DNA of 42,998 nucleotides from Fretibacterium sp. OH1220_COT-178 (lineage in GTDB: Bacteria; Synergistota; Synergistia; Synergistales; Aminobacteriaceae). The first letter of the stretch is position 1. Every line of letters starts with the position of its first letter. A program made the position numbers and the translations under genes. The notes beneath the pieces were generated by a model, which was given only the letters and a program-made list of their open reading frames with translations, searched no databases and was not told where the DNA came from. The stretch lies in contig NZ_RQYL01000026.1 in NCBI RefSeq assembly GCF_003860125.1, positions 1 to 42,998 of the forward strand, written 5' to 3'. Shown here one piece after another: positions 1 through 8,751 of this stretch.

Positions 1-444
1 ACCGTCCTGGGCAAGCCAGGTTCTGGGGGCCTGGTTACTGTGGTTGACCGCACAAGCCGCTTGCTGCTGGCGGCAAAGATCGAAGACAAGACTGCGTCTG
101 CTGTTCAAGCTGCCCTGATCCGTCTGCTCAAGGGGATGGAGTGCCGTAGCCTGACGACAGACAACGGAAAGGAGTTTGCTCGACATAAGGAGATAGCCAC
201 AGCCCTGGGGGCTCCTGTCTACTTTGCCCATCCCCATAGCCCCTGGGAACGGGGTACAAATGAAAACACAAACGGACTCATTCGCGAATATTTGCCCAAG
301 GGGCTCGATTTTCGAGAGGTGCGGAACGATGTTGTTCTACGGATTGTAGAACGGCTGAACAACCGTCCCAGAAAGTGTCTCGGCTTTCGTACCCCGAATG
401 AGGCTTTTTTCAATTTGCCTGTTGCGTTTAGATTGACAATCTAG
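1..444 (+). CDS. IS30-family transposase, C-terminal part (5' end outside window)
   Basis: The frame is open from the first base and ends with TAG at 442-444, so 147 residues of the catalytic domain are visible. It reads like the RNase-H-fold DDE core of IS30 transposases: a GKPGSGGLVTVVDR strand, a TTDNGKEF motif holding the second catalytic Asp, the SPWERGTNENTNG motif holding the catalytic Glu, and the terminal LNNRPRKCLGFRTPNEAF block. The first catalytic Asp normally lies just before the TVLGK segment and would be the codon immediately upstream of the window. No frameshift is visible. The end of the gene overlaps a near-palindrome (TAGATTGACAATCTA) that may belong to the right inverted repeat; the left end is not in view, so element length and activity cannot be judged. 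Confidence 0.9.
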   Translation, partial: TVLGKPGSGGLVTVVDRTSRLLLAAKIEDKTASAVQAALIRLLKGMECRSLTTDNGKEFARHKEIATALGAPVYFAHPHSPWERGTNENTNGLIREYLPKGLDFREVRNDVVLRIVERLNNRPRKCLGFRTPNEAFFNLPVAFRLTI

Positions 445-481
445 CAGGGAAAATACTTCTCATAGCTATAAGCTACCTGAA

Positions 482-504
482 CCCCCGGCCGAGCCGGGGG
501 TTTT
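482..504 (+). terminator. Hairpin terminator after the IS30 transposase
   Basis: CCCCCGGC and GCCGGGGG form an 8-bp GC stem around a CGA triloop, followed by TTTT. It lies 38 nt after the transposase stop and fits a rho-independent terminator for rightward transcription. Confidence 0.75.
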
Positions 505-515
505 CAAAACACAAC

Positions 516-557
516 GAAAAGGGCGTTTTCCTCGTAACAAGGAAAAACGCCCTTTTC
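516..557. terminator. Bidirectional hairpin terminator
   Basis: GAAAAGGGCGTTTTCC and GGAAAAACGCCCTTTTC form a stem of about 16 bp with a one-base bulge. The arms begin and end in A4/T4 runs, so it can terminate from either side: rightward from the IS, or leftward from tRNA-Ala, whose 3' end is 46 nt away. Confidence 0.75.
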
Positions 558-602
558 TCTAATCTTTTCATCGACCGCTTAATTTTCGGTCGAGGATATC
601 CT

Positions 603-678
<76 letters not shown>

Positions 679-695
679 ACGGCAAAACAGGAGAA

Positions 696-724
696 ATTAT
701 AGGGACAACAGAGGTTTTTGTCAA
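696..724 (-). promoter_or_regulatory. Consensus sigma-70 promoter for tRNA-Ala
   Basis: On the minus strand TTGACA (724-719) and TATAAT (701-696) are separated by exactly 17 bp, a perfect match to the housekeeping consensus, and the tRNA 5' end is 18 nt downstream of the -10 box. Confidence 0.9.
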
Positions 725-1020
725 GAACAAATTCCACCCACGGATGGCCTTTCGGGGCAGAATGTACTATTGCAGCAGCCAAGCGATCTGGTTCCCACAC
801 CAGATGCCTTAAGACGCCTCACTCCGCCCTCATCCCCTTCGCAGATAACGGATACAACGGCAGCTTTTCGTTGCGCCTCGCCCCATTTCGGCTCTTCATC
901 GGAGAGCGTGACAAACCGCAGCGAGCCCCTCAACCTTTTCTTCGGTTGTGCCGGCTGCTTGTCACCAACTTCGCAGATCTTAGGAACGTCGCTGAACTCG
1001 GGGCTATCGTTGGTGGACAT
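721..1020 (-). CDS. Possible small hypothetical protein, 99 aa (doubtful)
   Basis: An ATG-started frame (TTG one codon earlier) runs to a TGA that lies inside the -35 box of the tRNA-Ala promoter. The product is polar, rich in Lys, Arg and Glu, with four Cys near the C-terminus (LGCCNSTFC), and matches no family I recognise. There is no clear Shine-Dalgarno sequence, and the opposite strand is also open. The stop overlapping a consensus promoter suggests that, if real, the gene is not co-transcribed with the tRNA. It may be a repeat element or a decayed gene. The rest of 680-1079 shows nothing else I can support. Confidence 0.22.
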   Translation of the reverse strand: MSTNDSPEFSDVPKICEVGDKQPAQPKKRLRGSLRFVTLSDEEPKWGEAQRKAAVVSVICEGDEGGVRRLKASGVGTRSLGCCNSTFCPERPSVGGICS

Positions 1021-1079
1021 CAAAAGCCAGCTATCAGCCTAAACACAAAGCCTGCACATAGTTCAGAAATGAAATTAGG

Positions 1080-1085
1080 TATAAT
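1080..1085 (+). promoter_or_regulatory. Candidate -10 box for the ferritin-like gene
   Basis: A perfect TATAAT lies 44 nt before the ATG at 1130. I see no convincing -35 hexamer at 16-18 bp, so the promoter may be weak or activator-dependent. Confidence 0.4.
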
Positions 1086-1129
1086 ACAGGCGGGGTTTCA
1101 CTGTCTTCCCCCAAAAAGCCGAGGGAGAG

Positions 1130-1609
1130 ATGACTGGAATGGGAGAGCCTTTTCGCGTATCCGATCTCTTGGATACCTTGATACGACTTGAGGAAAGGGG
1201 CAGCGCCTTCTACGAGGACCTGGCCGCGAGGACAAAATCGGAACGGGCGCGGGCGCTCTTCGAAGAACTCAGCAGAGAGGAACGAGAGCACGAAGCCCTG
1301 TATTCCGCCCTCAAAAAGGAGTTCGGCGATGGCGCTCCTCCGGATTCGGACCGTATCCGTCACCTGGACACACTGATTCGCCAGAGCTTTGCCTTCGAGG
1401 AGTTCAGGCCCATCCTCAAGGACTCCGACAAGGCATGGGAACAGGCCATCGATTTCGCCATACAGCTCGAAAAGAACACCGCGGCCTACGTCCGGGAGAT
1501 CCGCAGCATCCTCCGGACCGAGGCCCCGGAGGTCTTCGAGGCCATTCTGGCCGAGGAGGAACGGCATCTCAGAATGCTGGCGGACTACAAAAACGAGGCT
1601 GGATTCTGA
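1130..1609 (+). CDS. Ferritin-like (rubrerythrin-type) diiron protein
   Basis: This 159-residue, all-helical, Glu-rich protein has the four-helix pattern of the ferritin-like/rubrerythrin superfamily. Putative iron ligands appear as EERGSAFYE in helix 1, EEREHEALY (ExxH) in helix 2, LEKNTAAYVRE in helix 3 and EEERHLRML (ExxH) in helix 4. There is no C-terminal rubredoxin domain, so it resembles the short 'erythrin' relatives that handle peroxide or iron. The start at 1130 has GAGG five bases upstream; a second in-frame ATG at 1139 would also be spaced acceptably from the same purine run. The gene stands alone and converges on the ABC transporter operon across a shared hairpin. The exact reaction is not readable from sequence. 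Confidence 0.75.
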   Translation: MTGMGEPFRVSDLLDTLIRLEERGSAFYEDLAARTKSERARALFEELSREEREHEALYSALKKEFGDGAPPDSDRIRHLDTLIRQSFAFEEFRPILKDSDKAWEQAIDFAIQLEKNTAAYVREIRSILRTEAPEVFEAILAEEERHLRMLADYKNEAGF

Positions 1610-1648
1610 AAAGGGAGAGCCCGACGGACCGAAGCCCGGGGCTCTCCC
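1609..1648 (-). terminator. Terminator of the amino-acid ABC operon
   Basis: A perfect 10-bp stem (GGGAGAGCCC at 1613-1622, GGGCTCTCCC at 1639-1648) is followed on the minus strand by TTTT. It sits between two convergent genes and fits leftward termination best. Confidence 0.75.
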
Positions 1649-1705
1649 CAACTCTATCCAGGACCATCCGGCCGGAGCTCTCGCCCTCCATCGCCAATCG
1701 AGCGG

Positions 1706-2467
1706 TCAGCGGCGCAGGACCTTGGACAGAAAATCTGCGGTACGCGGCTCCCGCGGCCGGTCGAAGACCTCCTCCGGCGTCCCCTCCTCGGCGATGCTTC
1801 CCCGGTCCATGAAGAACACACGGTCGGCAAACTCCCGGGCAAACCCCATCTCGTGCGTGACCAACAGCATCGTCATGCCGTCCCCGGCGAGCTCCTTCAT
1901 CACCGCGAGCACCTCGCCGATCATCTCGGGATCGAGCGCGGAGGTCGGCTCGTCGAAAAGCAGCACCTCCGGACTCATCGCGAGGGCCCGGGCGATGGCG
2001 ACCCGTTGCTTCTGTCCTCCGGAAAGCCTTTCAGGCCATTCGTCCACCTTGTCCTCCAGCCCCACGCGCCGCAGCAGTTTCTCCGCCAGGGCGTCCGCCT
2101 CCTTGGGACCGCACAACCCCAACGAGACCGGAGCCAGCGTGATGTTGCGCCTAACGCTCAGGTGAGGAAAGAGGTTGAAGTGCTGAAAGACCATGCCCAT
2201 GTGCCGACGGACCCGGTCGATATTGCAGCCGGGAGCGGTGATATCCTCTCCCCGAAAGAGAATGGTGCCGGAGCTCGGCTCCTCCATCCGGTTCAGGCAG
2301 CGCAGAAAGGTGCTCTTGCCCGAGCCCGAGGGACCGATGATCGCCAATTTCTCCCCTCTCTCGATCGTGGTTTCGATGCCGTTCAGGACGGATACCCCGC
2401 CGAACTCCTTGCTCAGGCCGCGAACCTCGATCAGAGGCCTGCCGCCCCCAGCCGCACGCTCCCCCAT
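1706..2467 (-). CDS. Polar amino-acid ABC transporter, ATP-binding protein
   Basis: The 253-residue product is the cytoplasmic ATPase of a PAAT-family uptake system (GlnQ/HisP type). It has Walker [10 protein letters not shown] at 45-53, Q-loop Gln 95 in FQHFNLFPH, signature LSGGQKQR at 148-155, Walker B VLLFDEP at 168-174 and switch His 205. Length is normal for the family. The open frame continues far upstream, but ATG 2467 is chosen because GGAGG lies 8 nt before it and it follows the permease stop by two bases, so the two are translationally linked. It is the last gene of a binding protein-permease-ATPase operon ending at the hairpin 1609-1648. The substrate cannot be read from this subunit. 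Confidence 0.95.
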   Translation of the reverse strand: MGERAAGGGRPLIEVRGLSKEFGGVSVLNGIETTIERGEKLAIIGPSGSGKSTFLRCLNRMEEPSSGTILFRGEDITAPGCNIDRVRRHMGMVFQHFNLFPHLSVRRNITLAPVSLGLCGPKEADALAEKLLRRVGLEDKVDEWPERLSGGQKQRVAIARALAMSPEVLLFDEPTSALDPEMIGEVLAVMKELAGDGMTMLLVTHEMGFAREFADRVFFMDRGSIAEEGTPEEVFDRPREPRTADFLSKVLRR

Positions 2468-2469
2468 CC

Positions 2470-3312
2470 TCAGGACCTCCGGCTGCGATGCAGCCACTTT
2501 TCCAGCCTGCGGACCAGCTCCGTCAGAACCAGCACCATCGCCAGATAGATCAGGGCCACCATCACCAATGGCTGGGAATGCTCCAGCGTCAGCGCTTGGA
2601 TGTTCTGTCCGGCGCGCGTCAGATCGTCGATGCCGATATAGCCGGCCACCGAGGTCTCCTTCAGCAACGTGATGAACTCGTTGAACAGCATGGGCACGAC
2701 GTTCCGGAACGCCTGGGGCAGGACGATGCGCAGCATCGTGACCCGATAGGACAGCCCAAGGGAACGTCCGGCCTCCATCTGCCCGGGATCGACGGCCTCG
2801 ATCCCGCCGCGGAAGATCTCCGCGACGTAGGCCCCGGAGTTCAGGCCGAAAGCCAGGATGGCTATGTGGAGGGTGTTGACGTCGCGTGCCGTGGCGAATA
2901 TGGAGAAGTTCCAGATCAGAAGCTGCACCATCACCGGCGTCCCACGCAGAACGGTGATGTAGAGGTTGGCGAGGGCGTTCAGAAGGCCGATCCGCGCCCC
3001 CCCTCGATAGGCTACTCGGATCACGCTGATGACCAGACCGAGAACGAGACCGATCAGGGTGGCAAACAGCGTCATGCTCAGGGTGGCCTTCAAGCCGTCG
3101 AGCAACATCCTGTAGCGCCCGTCCAGGATGAAATTCTGATGGAACTTCTCCCCGAAATCCCTCCAGGCACCGGGAGAGAAGAAACCGCTGTGGATCAGGA
3201 TCGCGACGAGGAGCACCCCGCAAACGAGAAGGCTGGCGTCACCCCGTCCGGGCCGGCTCCATCCACGGGACACCCCCCTGTCGCCGAAGTCGAGGGGGGA
3301 GGGGGACGTCAT
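2470..3312 (-). CDS. Polar amino-acid ABC transporter, permease
   Basis: This 280-residue inner-membrane protein has an Arg/Gly-rich cytoplasmic N-terminus, a first hydrophobic segment near residues 28-45 and then the His/Glu/Gln/Arg/opine-type permease core. The EAA loop that docks on the ATPase is visible as [22 protein letters not shown]. The motif [15 protein letters not shown] before it is typical of the GlnP/HisM group. The frame is open for 34 more codons, overlapping the binding-protein gene, but ATG 3312 has a strong GGGGGAGGGGGG element just upstream and avoids the overlap. ATG 3342 is the alternative. A single permease gene suggests a homodimeric channel. Confidence 0.93.
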   Translation of the reverse strand: MTSPSPLDFGDRGVSRGWSRPGRGDASLLVCGVLLVAILIHSGFFSPGAWRDFGEKFHQNFILDGRYRMLLDGLKATLSMTLFATLIGLVLGLVISVIRVAYRGGARIGLLNALANLYITVLRGTPVMVQLLIWNFSIFATARDVNTLHIAILAFGLNSGAYVAEIFRGGIEAVDPGQMEAGRSLGLSYRVTMLRIVLPQAFRNVVPMLFNEFITLLKETSVAGYIGIDDLTRAGQNIQALTLEHSQPLVMVALIYLAMVLVLTELVRRLEKWLHRSRRS

Positions 3313-3346
3313 CGGAACGCGCCCCCCTCCCCCAGATTCCATTCCG

Positions 3347-4177
3347 TCATTTTCCCGCGGGGGCCTCGTAGTCGTCCGCCCGGACCACGGCCACCTGCCT
3401 GGCTCCCTCGACATAGTTGGCCGAGAAATCCATGTTCTTCTTCCGATCCTCGGTGACGGTGATCCCGGCGCAGATCATGTCGACCTTGCCGGAGGACACG
3501 GCCATGGGGAGCGCGTCGAAGTTCATGTTCTCGATCACCAATTCCTTGTCCAGACGCTTGGCGATCCCTGCCGCCATCTCGATGTCGATGCCGATGTAAC
3601 CGCTGCCCACCTTGAGCTCGTAGGGAGCGAAGCCGGCCTCCGTCCCCATGATCAATTTGCCGCCTCTGGCGCCCTTGTTCAGGTCGATGTCCTCCGGTTT
3701 GACGGAAAAATCGCCGTTGTACTTGTCGATGATGGCCGCCAGGGTTCCGTCCGCCTTCATCGCGGCAAGGGCTTCATCGACCCGCTCACGAAGTTCCGTG
3801 TTCCCCTTCCTGAAGCCGATCGCGTAGCTCTCCTCGGAGAGCGACTCATGCATCAGGGCCAGGTTTTCCACACTTCGCAGGAATCTTTGGGCCGGGGCCT
3901 CGTCCATGATCACCGCCCGAACCTTCCCCTGACGCAGTGCCGCAATTGCGTCCACGTACTTCTCATAGGTGGTCAGCAGCGCCTTGCTGTCCTCGCCCAG
4001 CAGGTCCTCGGCCAGAAAATGACCGATCGTACCGCGCTGCGCCGCCAGCTTCTGATCCTTCAGCTGATCGATGCCCGTCAACTTTTCCGCACCCTGGGAA
4101 GCGCCGGCCAAAAGCACCAGCACCGCCCACAAGGTGAACACGGCAAAACCTCCAAAAGCCCTCCCCGATTTTCTCAT
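3347..4177 (-). CDS. Circularly permuted periplasmic amino-acid-binding protein (SBP_bac_3 type)
   Basis: The 276-residue product has a signal peptide (about residues 1-30) and then the two halves of a type-II amino-acid-binding protein in reversed order. Residues 33-155 match what is normally the C-terminal part: LTGIDQLKDQKLAAQRGT, VRAVIMDEAPA, YAIGFRKGNTEL and the final helix ADGTLAAIIDKYNG. After a linker (156-172), residues 173-270 match the normal N-terminal part: GKLIMGTEAGFAPYE, YIGIDIEMA, GKVDMICAGITVTEDRKK and DFSANYVEGARQVAV. Ligand-contact positions of the family (Arg in TEDR, Asp in MDEAP) are kept, so the fold is probably functional. ATG 4177 is chosen for GGAAGGGTGG five bases upstream; ATG 4198 is the longer alternative. 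It heads the transporter operon. Likely ligand: a polar amino acid. Confidence 0.9.
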   Translation of the reverse strand: MRKSGRAFGGFAVFTLWAVLVLLAGASQGAEKLTGIDQLKDQKLAAQRGTIGHFLAEDLLGEDSKALLTTYEKYVDAIAALRQGKVRAVIMDEAPAQRFLRSVENLALMHESLSEESYAIGFRKGNTELRERVDEALAAMKADGTLAAIIDKYNGDFSVKPEDIDLNKGARGGKLIMGTEAGFAPYELKVGSGYIGIDIEMAAGIAKRLDKELVIENMNFDALPMAVSSGKVDMICAGITVTEDRKKNMDFSANYVEGARQVAVVRADDYEAPAGK

Positions 4178-4262
4178 GGCAACCACCCTTCCCTGCATCG
4201 GTATCGGTCCCGAAACCAGGCGACAAGATCCTCACGCAACCCCGTCGCGCTTATGAGTTTGC

Positions 4263-4271
4263 ATTATAGCA
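4263..4271 (-). promoter_or_regulatory. Extended -10 promoter of the amino-acid ABC operon
   Basis: The minus strand reads TGCTATAAT, a perfect TGnTATAAT extended -10 element, 86 nt upstream of the binding-protein start. No good -35 box is seen, as is common for extended -10 promoters. Confidence 0.6.
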
Positions 4272-4346
4272 TCCAAAAGGGATAAAATATACCAAAATAA
4301 ACTTTTCGCTCCCCATGCAACATCGATACACTCTCACGACATCCCG

Positions 4347-6392
4347 TCACGGCCTTTTTCGGCGGCGGCCTCCGGCTCTCGGACTCGGCATGCGGCCCCT
4401 TCCCGTTTCCTCCGGCGCCCCGCCGCGGGACTCCGCAATCAGGTCGCGCAACGTCGCGGCGCGTTCGAAATCCAGCCGCTCGACGGCCTCCCACATCGCG
4501 CGCTCCAGCTCCGCCACCGACAGTTTCGGGGCCTCGTCGGGCTTTCGGTCCCCCCGTCCGGGGCCGTCCAGCGAGTAGGCCTCCAGCAGCTCCTGCGGGA
4601 GAAGGCTCTTGACCTCCTTCTCGATGTTGCGCGGGACGATGCCGTGCTTCTCGTTGAAATCCATCTGCTTCCGGCGGCGTCGTTCCGTCTCCTCCACGGC
4701 CCTGCGGATGCTCTCCGTCTCCGCATCGGCATAGAGGTAGACCGTGCTGTCCACGTTTCGGGCCGCGCGCCCCATGATCTGGATCAGGGACCGGTAGGAC
4801 CGCAGATACCCCTCGCGGTCCGCATCGAGGATCGCGACCATCGTCACCTCGGGCAGGTCCATGCCCTCGCGCAGCAGATTGATGCCCACCAGCACCTGGA
4901 CGTCCCCTTTGCGCAGATCGCGGATCAGCTCCGCGCGCTCGAAGGTGTTCAGCTCCGAGTGAATGTAGCGCACCTTGAACTTGAGTTCCCTCAGGTAGTC
5001 GGCCAAGTCCTCGGACGAGCGCTTCGTCAGGGTCAGCACCAGTGCGCGCTCTCCCTTTTCCGCCACCGTGCGCAGGCGCTCGATCAGGTCGTCGATCTGC
5101 CCCTTGGCGGGCAGAACCACCACCTCCGGGTCCGGAATGCCGGTGGGGCGGATCACCTGTTCCACGACCTGCGTGGAGTGCTCCAGCTCATAATCGCCCG
5201 GCGTGGCGGAGACGAAGACCGCCGTATGCAGGTGTCCCTCGAACTCGTGCCACTCCAGCGGACGGTTGTCCAGGCAGGAGGGCAGACGGAACCCGTTGTC
5301 CACCAAGACCGTCTTGCGGGCGCGGTCGCCGTTGTACATGCCCCGCACCTGGGGCAGCGTGATGTGGGATTCGTCCACGATCATCAGAAAATCCCGGGGG
5401 AAGAAGTCGACCAGCGTGCCGGGCGGATCGCCGATGTTCCTGCCGTCGAGGTAGACGGAGTAGTTCTCGATTCCCGAGCAGTACCCCACCTCGGAGAGCA
5501 TCTCCAGGTCGTAGCGCGTGCGCATCCGGATGCGCTGGGCCTCCAGGAACTTGCCCTCGTTGGCGAAGCGCTCCTCCATCCGGGCCAGCTCCGCCTCGAT
5601 CAAGGGCTTGGAGCGCTCGATGGCGTCCGTCTGGGTGACGTAGTGCTGGGCGGGGAAGATGGACGCCTCCGGCATCCGCTCCACCAGCTTGCCCGTCAGC
5701 GGGTTCACCAGGTCCACCCGCTCGATCTCGTCGTCGAAGAAGGTGACGCGGATGCAGTTCTCGTCGTAGGCGGGAAAGATCTCGATGGTGTCGCCCCGGA
5801 CGCGGAACTTCCCGGCCTCCAGCACCGTATCGTTGCGCTCGTAGTAGTTCTCCATCAGGTGCTGCAGAAAGGCGCGGTGCTCCCAGCGGTCGCCCTCCGC
5901 GAAGGAGAAGATGGCGTTTTCGTAGTTCTCGCGCTTGCCCAGGCCATAGATGCAGGAGACGCTGGCCACGACCAGGACGTCGCGCCGCTCGATCAGAGCC
6001 TTGGTCGCGGCCAGCCGAAGCCGTTCGATGCGTTCGTTGACGGAGGCATCCTTCTCGATGTAGGTGTCGCTGGACGGGATATAGGCCTCCGGCTGATAGT
6101 AGTCGTAGTAGCTGACGAAGTAGTGGACGGCGTTTTCCGGGAAGAACATCTTGAACTCGCTGTAGAGCTGGGCCGCGAGCGTCTTGTTGTGCGCCAGAAC
6201 CAGGGTGGGCCGGTTGACCGCCGCCACGACGTTGGCCATGGTGAAGGTCTTGCCGCTCCCCGTGACGCCCATCAGCGTCTGGAAGCGGTCCCCGCGGTTC
6301 AGCCCCTTCGTCAGGGCTTCGACGGCCTCCGGCTGGTCGCCCGATGCGGGCCAGTCCGAGTGCAGGACGAAATCTTTACGGATCAATGTCAT
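4347..6392 (-). CDS. uvrB: UvrABC excision nuclease subunit B
   Basis: UvrB is the damage-verifying helicase-like subunit of nucleotide excision repair. The 681-residue product has Walker A GVTGSGKT at 42-49, the Tyr-rich beta-hairpin region SYYDYYQPEAYIPSSDTYIEKD at about 94-115, the DESH motif (VDESHITLPQ), helicase motifs ending QIMGRAARN, and a C-terminal UVR domain (LERAMWEAVERLDFERAATLRD) that contacts UvrA/UvrC. Length and motifs are typical and intact. ATG 6392 follows GGGAGG by only two bases; a TTG two codons later would be better spaced and cannot be excluded. No uvrA or uvrC is in the window. The gene is separate from ftsH by about 100 bp. Confidence 0.98.
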   Translation of the reverse strand: MTLIRKDFVLHSDWPASGDQPEAVEALTKGLNRGDRFQTLMGVTGSGKTFTMANVVAAVNRPTLVLAHNKTLAAQLYSEFKMFFPENAVHYFVSYYDYYQPEAYIPSSDTYIEKDASVNERIERLRLAATKALIERRDVLVVASVSCIYGLGKRENYENAIFSFAEGDRWEHRAFLQHLMENYYERNDTVLEAGKFRVRGDTIEIFPAYDENCIRVTFFDDEIERVDLVNPLTGKLVERMPEASIFPAQHYVTQTDAIERSKPLIEAELARMEERFANEGKFLEAQRIRMRTRYDLEMLSEVGYCSGIENYSVYLDGRNIGDPPGTLVDFFPRDFLMIVDESHITLPQVRGMYNGDRARKTVLVDNGFRLPSCLDNRPLEWHEFEGHLHTAVFVSATPGDYELEHSTQVVEQVIRPTGIPDPEVVVLPAKGQIDDLIERLRTVAEKGERALVLTLTKRSSEDLADYLRELKFKVRYIHSELNTFERAELIRDLRKGDVQVLVGINLLREGMDLPEVTMVAILDADREGYLRSYRSLIQIMGRAARNVDSTVYLYADAETESIRRAVEETERRRRKQMDFNEKHGIVPRNIEKEVKSLLPQELLEAYSLDGPGRGDRKPDEAPKLSVAELERAMWEAVERLDFERAATLRDLIAESRGGAPEETGRGRMPSPRAGGRRRKRP

Positions 6393-6429
6393 GGCCTCCC
6401 AATCGAGACGAATTTCAGTTGAGACGAAG

Positions 6430-6464
6430 AGGGCGGGGGCCAGAATGATGCCGGCCCTCGCCCT
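6430..6464 (-). terminator. Hairpin downstream of ftsH (weak terminator)
   Basis: AGGGCGGGGGCC and GGCCCTCGCCCT pair with one mismatch around an 11-nt loop, 33 nt past the ftsH stop. No long U tract follows on the minus strand, so termination is uncertain. Confidence 0.4.
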
Positions 6465-6497
6465 TCATTTTAAAGCATCGACGTCCGCGCTCGCGAA

Positions 6498-8525
6498 TCA
6501 GCCCACAAGGCCGTCCTTGGGCAGACCGTCGGTCCGGTTCTCCGGCAGAGGGGGCACCTCTCCCTCGGCGACCGCCGTCTCGGCGGTTTCCTCCGTATCC
6601 CCCCTGGGCTCCTCCGCCCCGGAAACGGACTCGGAGGAAGCCTCCTCCGTCTTGGAGACCGAGCCGTTCCCGTTCCGCCGCTCCGGCTTCGGAGGCAGTT
6701 CCTCCCCGTTCATCAGAGCGTCGAACTCCTTGCCGTCCAAGACCTCCCGCTCCAACAGGACGGCGGCGATCCGGTCCAGAAGTTCCCGCTTCTCCGTCAG
6801 GATCTCCTTGGCCTTCGCGTAACAGGAGTCGATGATCGCCTTGACCTCCTGGTCGATGGCATAAGCCACCTCCTCGCTGTAGTCCCGATCCTCGGAGATG
6901 TCGCGTCCCAGGAAGATCTCCTCGTGCTTCCGCCCCAGCTTGACCAGCCCCAGCCGCTCGCTCATGCCGAGCTCCGTCACCATCTGGCGCGCCGTCCGGG
7001 TGGAGCGGTCCAGGTCGTTGGCCGCTCCGCTGGTGACGTCGCCGAAGACCAGCTCCTCCGCGACGCGGCCGCTGAGCAGGATACTGATGCGGTTCAGCAG
7101 GTCCGAGCGGGACGTGAGGAAGCGGTCCTCCTCCGGCAGCTGGAGCGTATAGCCCAGCGCGGCGTGCCCGCGCGGGATGATCGAGATCTTGTGCACGGGG
7201 TCGCTCTCCGGCAGCATCTTGGCGACGATCGCATGCCCCACCTCGTGGTAGGCGATGATCTTCTTCTCCTTATCGCTGATCAGGCGGCTGCGCCGCTCGG
7301 GGCCGGCCATCACGCGCTCGATCCCCTCCTCGAACTCCTCCATGCCGATCTTCTCCCTGTCGTGCCGGGCGGACAGCAAAGCCGCCTCGTTGACGAGGTT
7401 CTCGAGGTCCGCGCCGACGAAACCCGGCGTCCTCCGGGCCAACACCCCCAGATCGACGTCGTCGTCCAGCTTCTTGTTCCGAACATGCACCTTCAGGATC
7501 GCCTCGCGGCCGTTGACGTCCGGACGGTCCACCACGATGTGCCGGTCGAAACGCCCCGGGCGCAACAGTGCCGGATCCAGAATGTCCGGCCGGTTCGTCG
7601 CGGCGATCAGAATCGTGCTGCTGTCGTCCTCGAAGCCGTCGAGCTCCACGAGAAGCTGGTTCAGGGTCTGCTCGCGCTCGTCATGACCGCCGCCGAGTCC
7701 CGCGCCCCTGTGCCGCCCCACGGCGTCCATCTCGTCGATGAAGATGATGCAGGGCTGGTACTTCTTGGCCTGGTCGAACAGGTCGCGCACACGAGCCGCC
7801 CCCACGCCGACGAACATCTCGACGAAATCCGAGCCGCTCACACTGAAGAAGGGCACGTCCGCCTCGCCCGCCGCCGCACGGGCCAGAAGCGTCTTACCGG
7901 TACCGGGAGGTCCCAGCAGCAGCACGCCGCGCGGCACCTTGGCCCCCAGCTTCGTGAACTTCGCCGGATCCTTGAGGAAGTGGATGACCTCCTGCAATTC
8001 CTCCTTCGACTCGTCGCATCCCGCGACGTCGTCGAACGTCACCTTCGGACGGTTGTCCAGAAAGAGCTTGGCCTTGCTCTTGGCAAAGGACATCACCTTC
8101 CCGCCGCCGCCCTGCATGTTGTAGAGGAAGAAGATCCAGACGCCGATCAGCAGGAGGGTCGGGAACAGGGAGGAGAGCATCGTAACCCACCAGGAGGTCT
8201 TCTGGGGCGCTTCGATATTGACGATTGCCCCCTTCTTGGCCGCCACCTCCGCCAGATTTCCGACCTCCACCCCGTAGGTCAGGAAACGGGTGCCGTCCTT
8301 GAACTCCCCCTTCAGGACGGCGGAGCTGGATTCGCCCGGCAACGTGTTGTTGCGGATCTGAAGGCTGCGGACCCTTCCCCCATCGAGCTCCGACAGAAAA
8401 GAGCTGTAACTGATCTCGGTGTGCTGCTTCTGGACCTGTTCCGGGGTAAGGAACATGTTGACCACGCTGACCACCAGAAGAATGAGGATCAGGTAAAGGC
8501 CCAGATTTTTTACTATTCGACCCAA
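6498..8525 (-). CDS. ftsH: ATP-dependent zinc metalloprotease FtsH
   Basis: FtsH is a membrane-bound hexameric AAA+ protease that degrades misfolded membrane proteins and regulatory proteins. The 675-residue product has two transmembrane helices (about 7-25 and 118-135) flanking a periplasmic domain, Walker A GPPGTGKT at 205-212, Walker B IIFIDE at 260-265, the pore motif FVG near 238-240, the second region of homology around [18 protein letters not shown], and the zinc site HEVGH at 427-431 (most homologues have HEAGH). The C-terminal tail after about 600 is acidic and low-complexity. The start follows the usual MGRIVKN-type N-terminus. It is the last gene of a tilS-hpt-ftsH run, a common arrangement, though 226 bp separate it from hpt. 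Confidence 0.98.
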   Translation of the reverse strand: MGRIVKNLGLYLILILLVVSVVNMFLTPEQVQKQHTEISYSSFLSELDGGRVRSLQIRNNTLPGESSSAVLKGEFKDGTRFLTYGVEVGNLAEVAAKKGAIVNIEAPQKTSWWVTMLSSLFPTLLLIGVWIFFLYNMQGGGGKVMSFAKSKAKLFLDNRPKVTFDDVAGCDESKEELQEVIHFLKDPAKFTKLGAKVPRGVLLLGPPGTGKTLLARAAAGEADVPFFSVSGSDFVEMFVGVGAARVRDLFDQAKKYQPCIIFIDEMDAVGRHRGAGLGGGHDEREQTLNQLLVELDGFEDDSSTILIAATNRPDILDPALLRPGRFDRHIVVDRPDVNGREAILKVHVRNKKLDDDVDLGVLARRTPGFVGADLENLVNEAALLSARHDREKIGMEEFEEGIERVMAGPERRSRLISDKEKKIIAYHEVGHAIVAKMLPESDPVHKISIIPRGHAALGYTLQLPEEDRFLTSRSDLLNRISILLSGRVAEELVFGDVTSGAANDLDRSTRTARQMVTELGMSERLGLVKLGRKHEEIFLGRDISEDRDYSEEVAYAIDQEVKAIIDSCYAKAKEILTEKRELLDRIAAVLLEREVLDGKEFDALMNGEELPPKPERRNGNGSVSKTEEASSESVSGAEEPRGDTEETAETAVAEGEVPPLPENRTDGLPKDGLVG

Positions 8526-8751
8526 AACATCGCCGCCTCTCCAACAAGCTCCCCCCCAAGGGGGCGGAAACCGAAAAAGTATCCAAAAACACTACGTCGT
8601 GCTTTACAATGCAAGCAACGCCGCCCACCGCGGAACAAACCGACGGGCACGCAACGGACGGAACGCGAACTTTATGATTTTATCATCAAGCCCCCGGAGG
8701 CTGAAACGAGAAAACACGGATATATTCGCCCCGGGAAAGCGTACGGCCCCC

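Noticed and set aside
3313-3414. N-terminal extension of the ABC permease overlapping the binding-protein gene
   Set aside because: The purine-rich ribosome site before ATG 3312 and normal family length favour the shorter start.
4644-6422. Plus-strand 592-codon frame opposite uvrB
   Set aside because: Shadow of uvrB; composition is His/Gln/Val-rich antisense translation with no motif.
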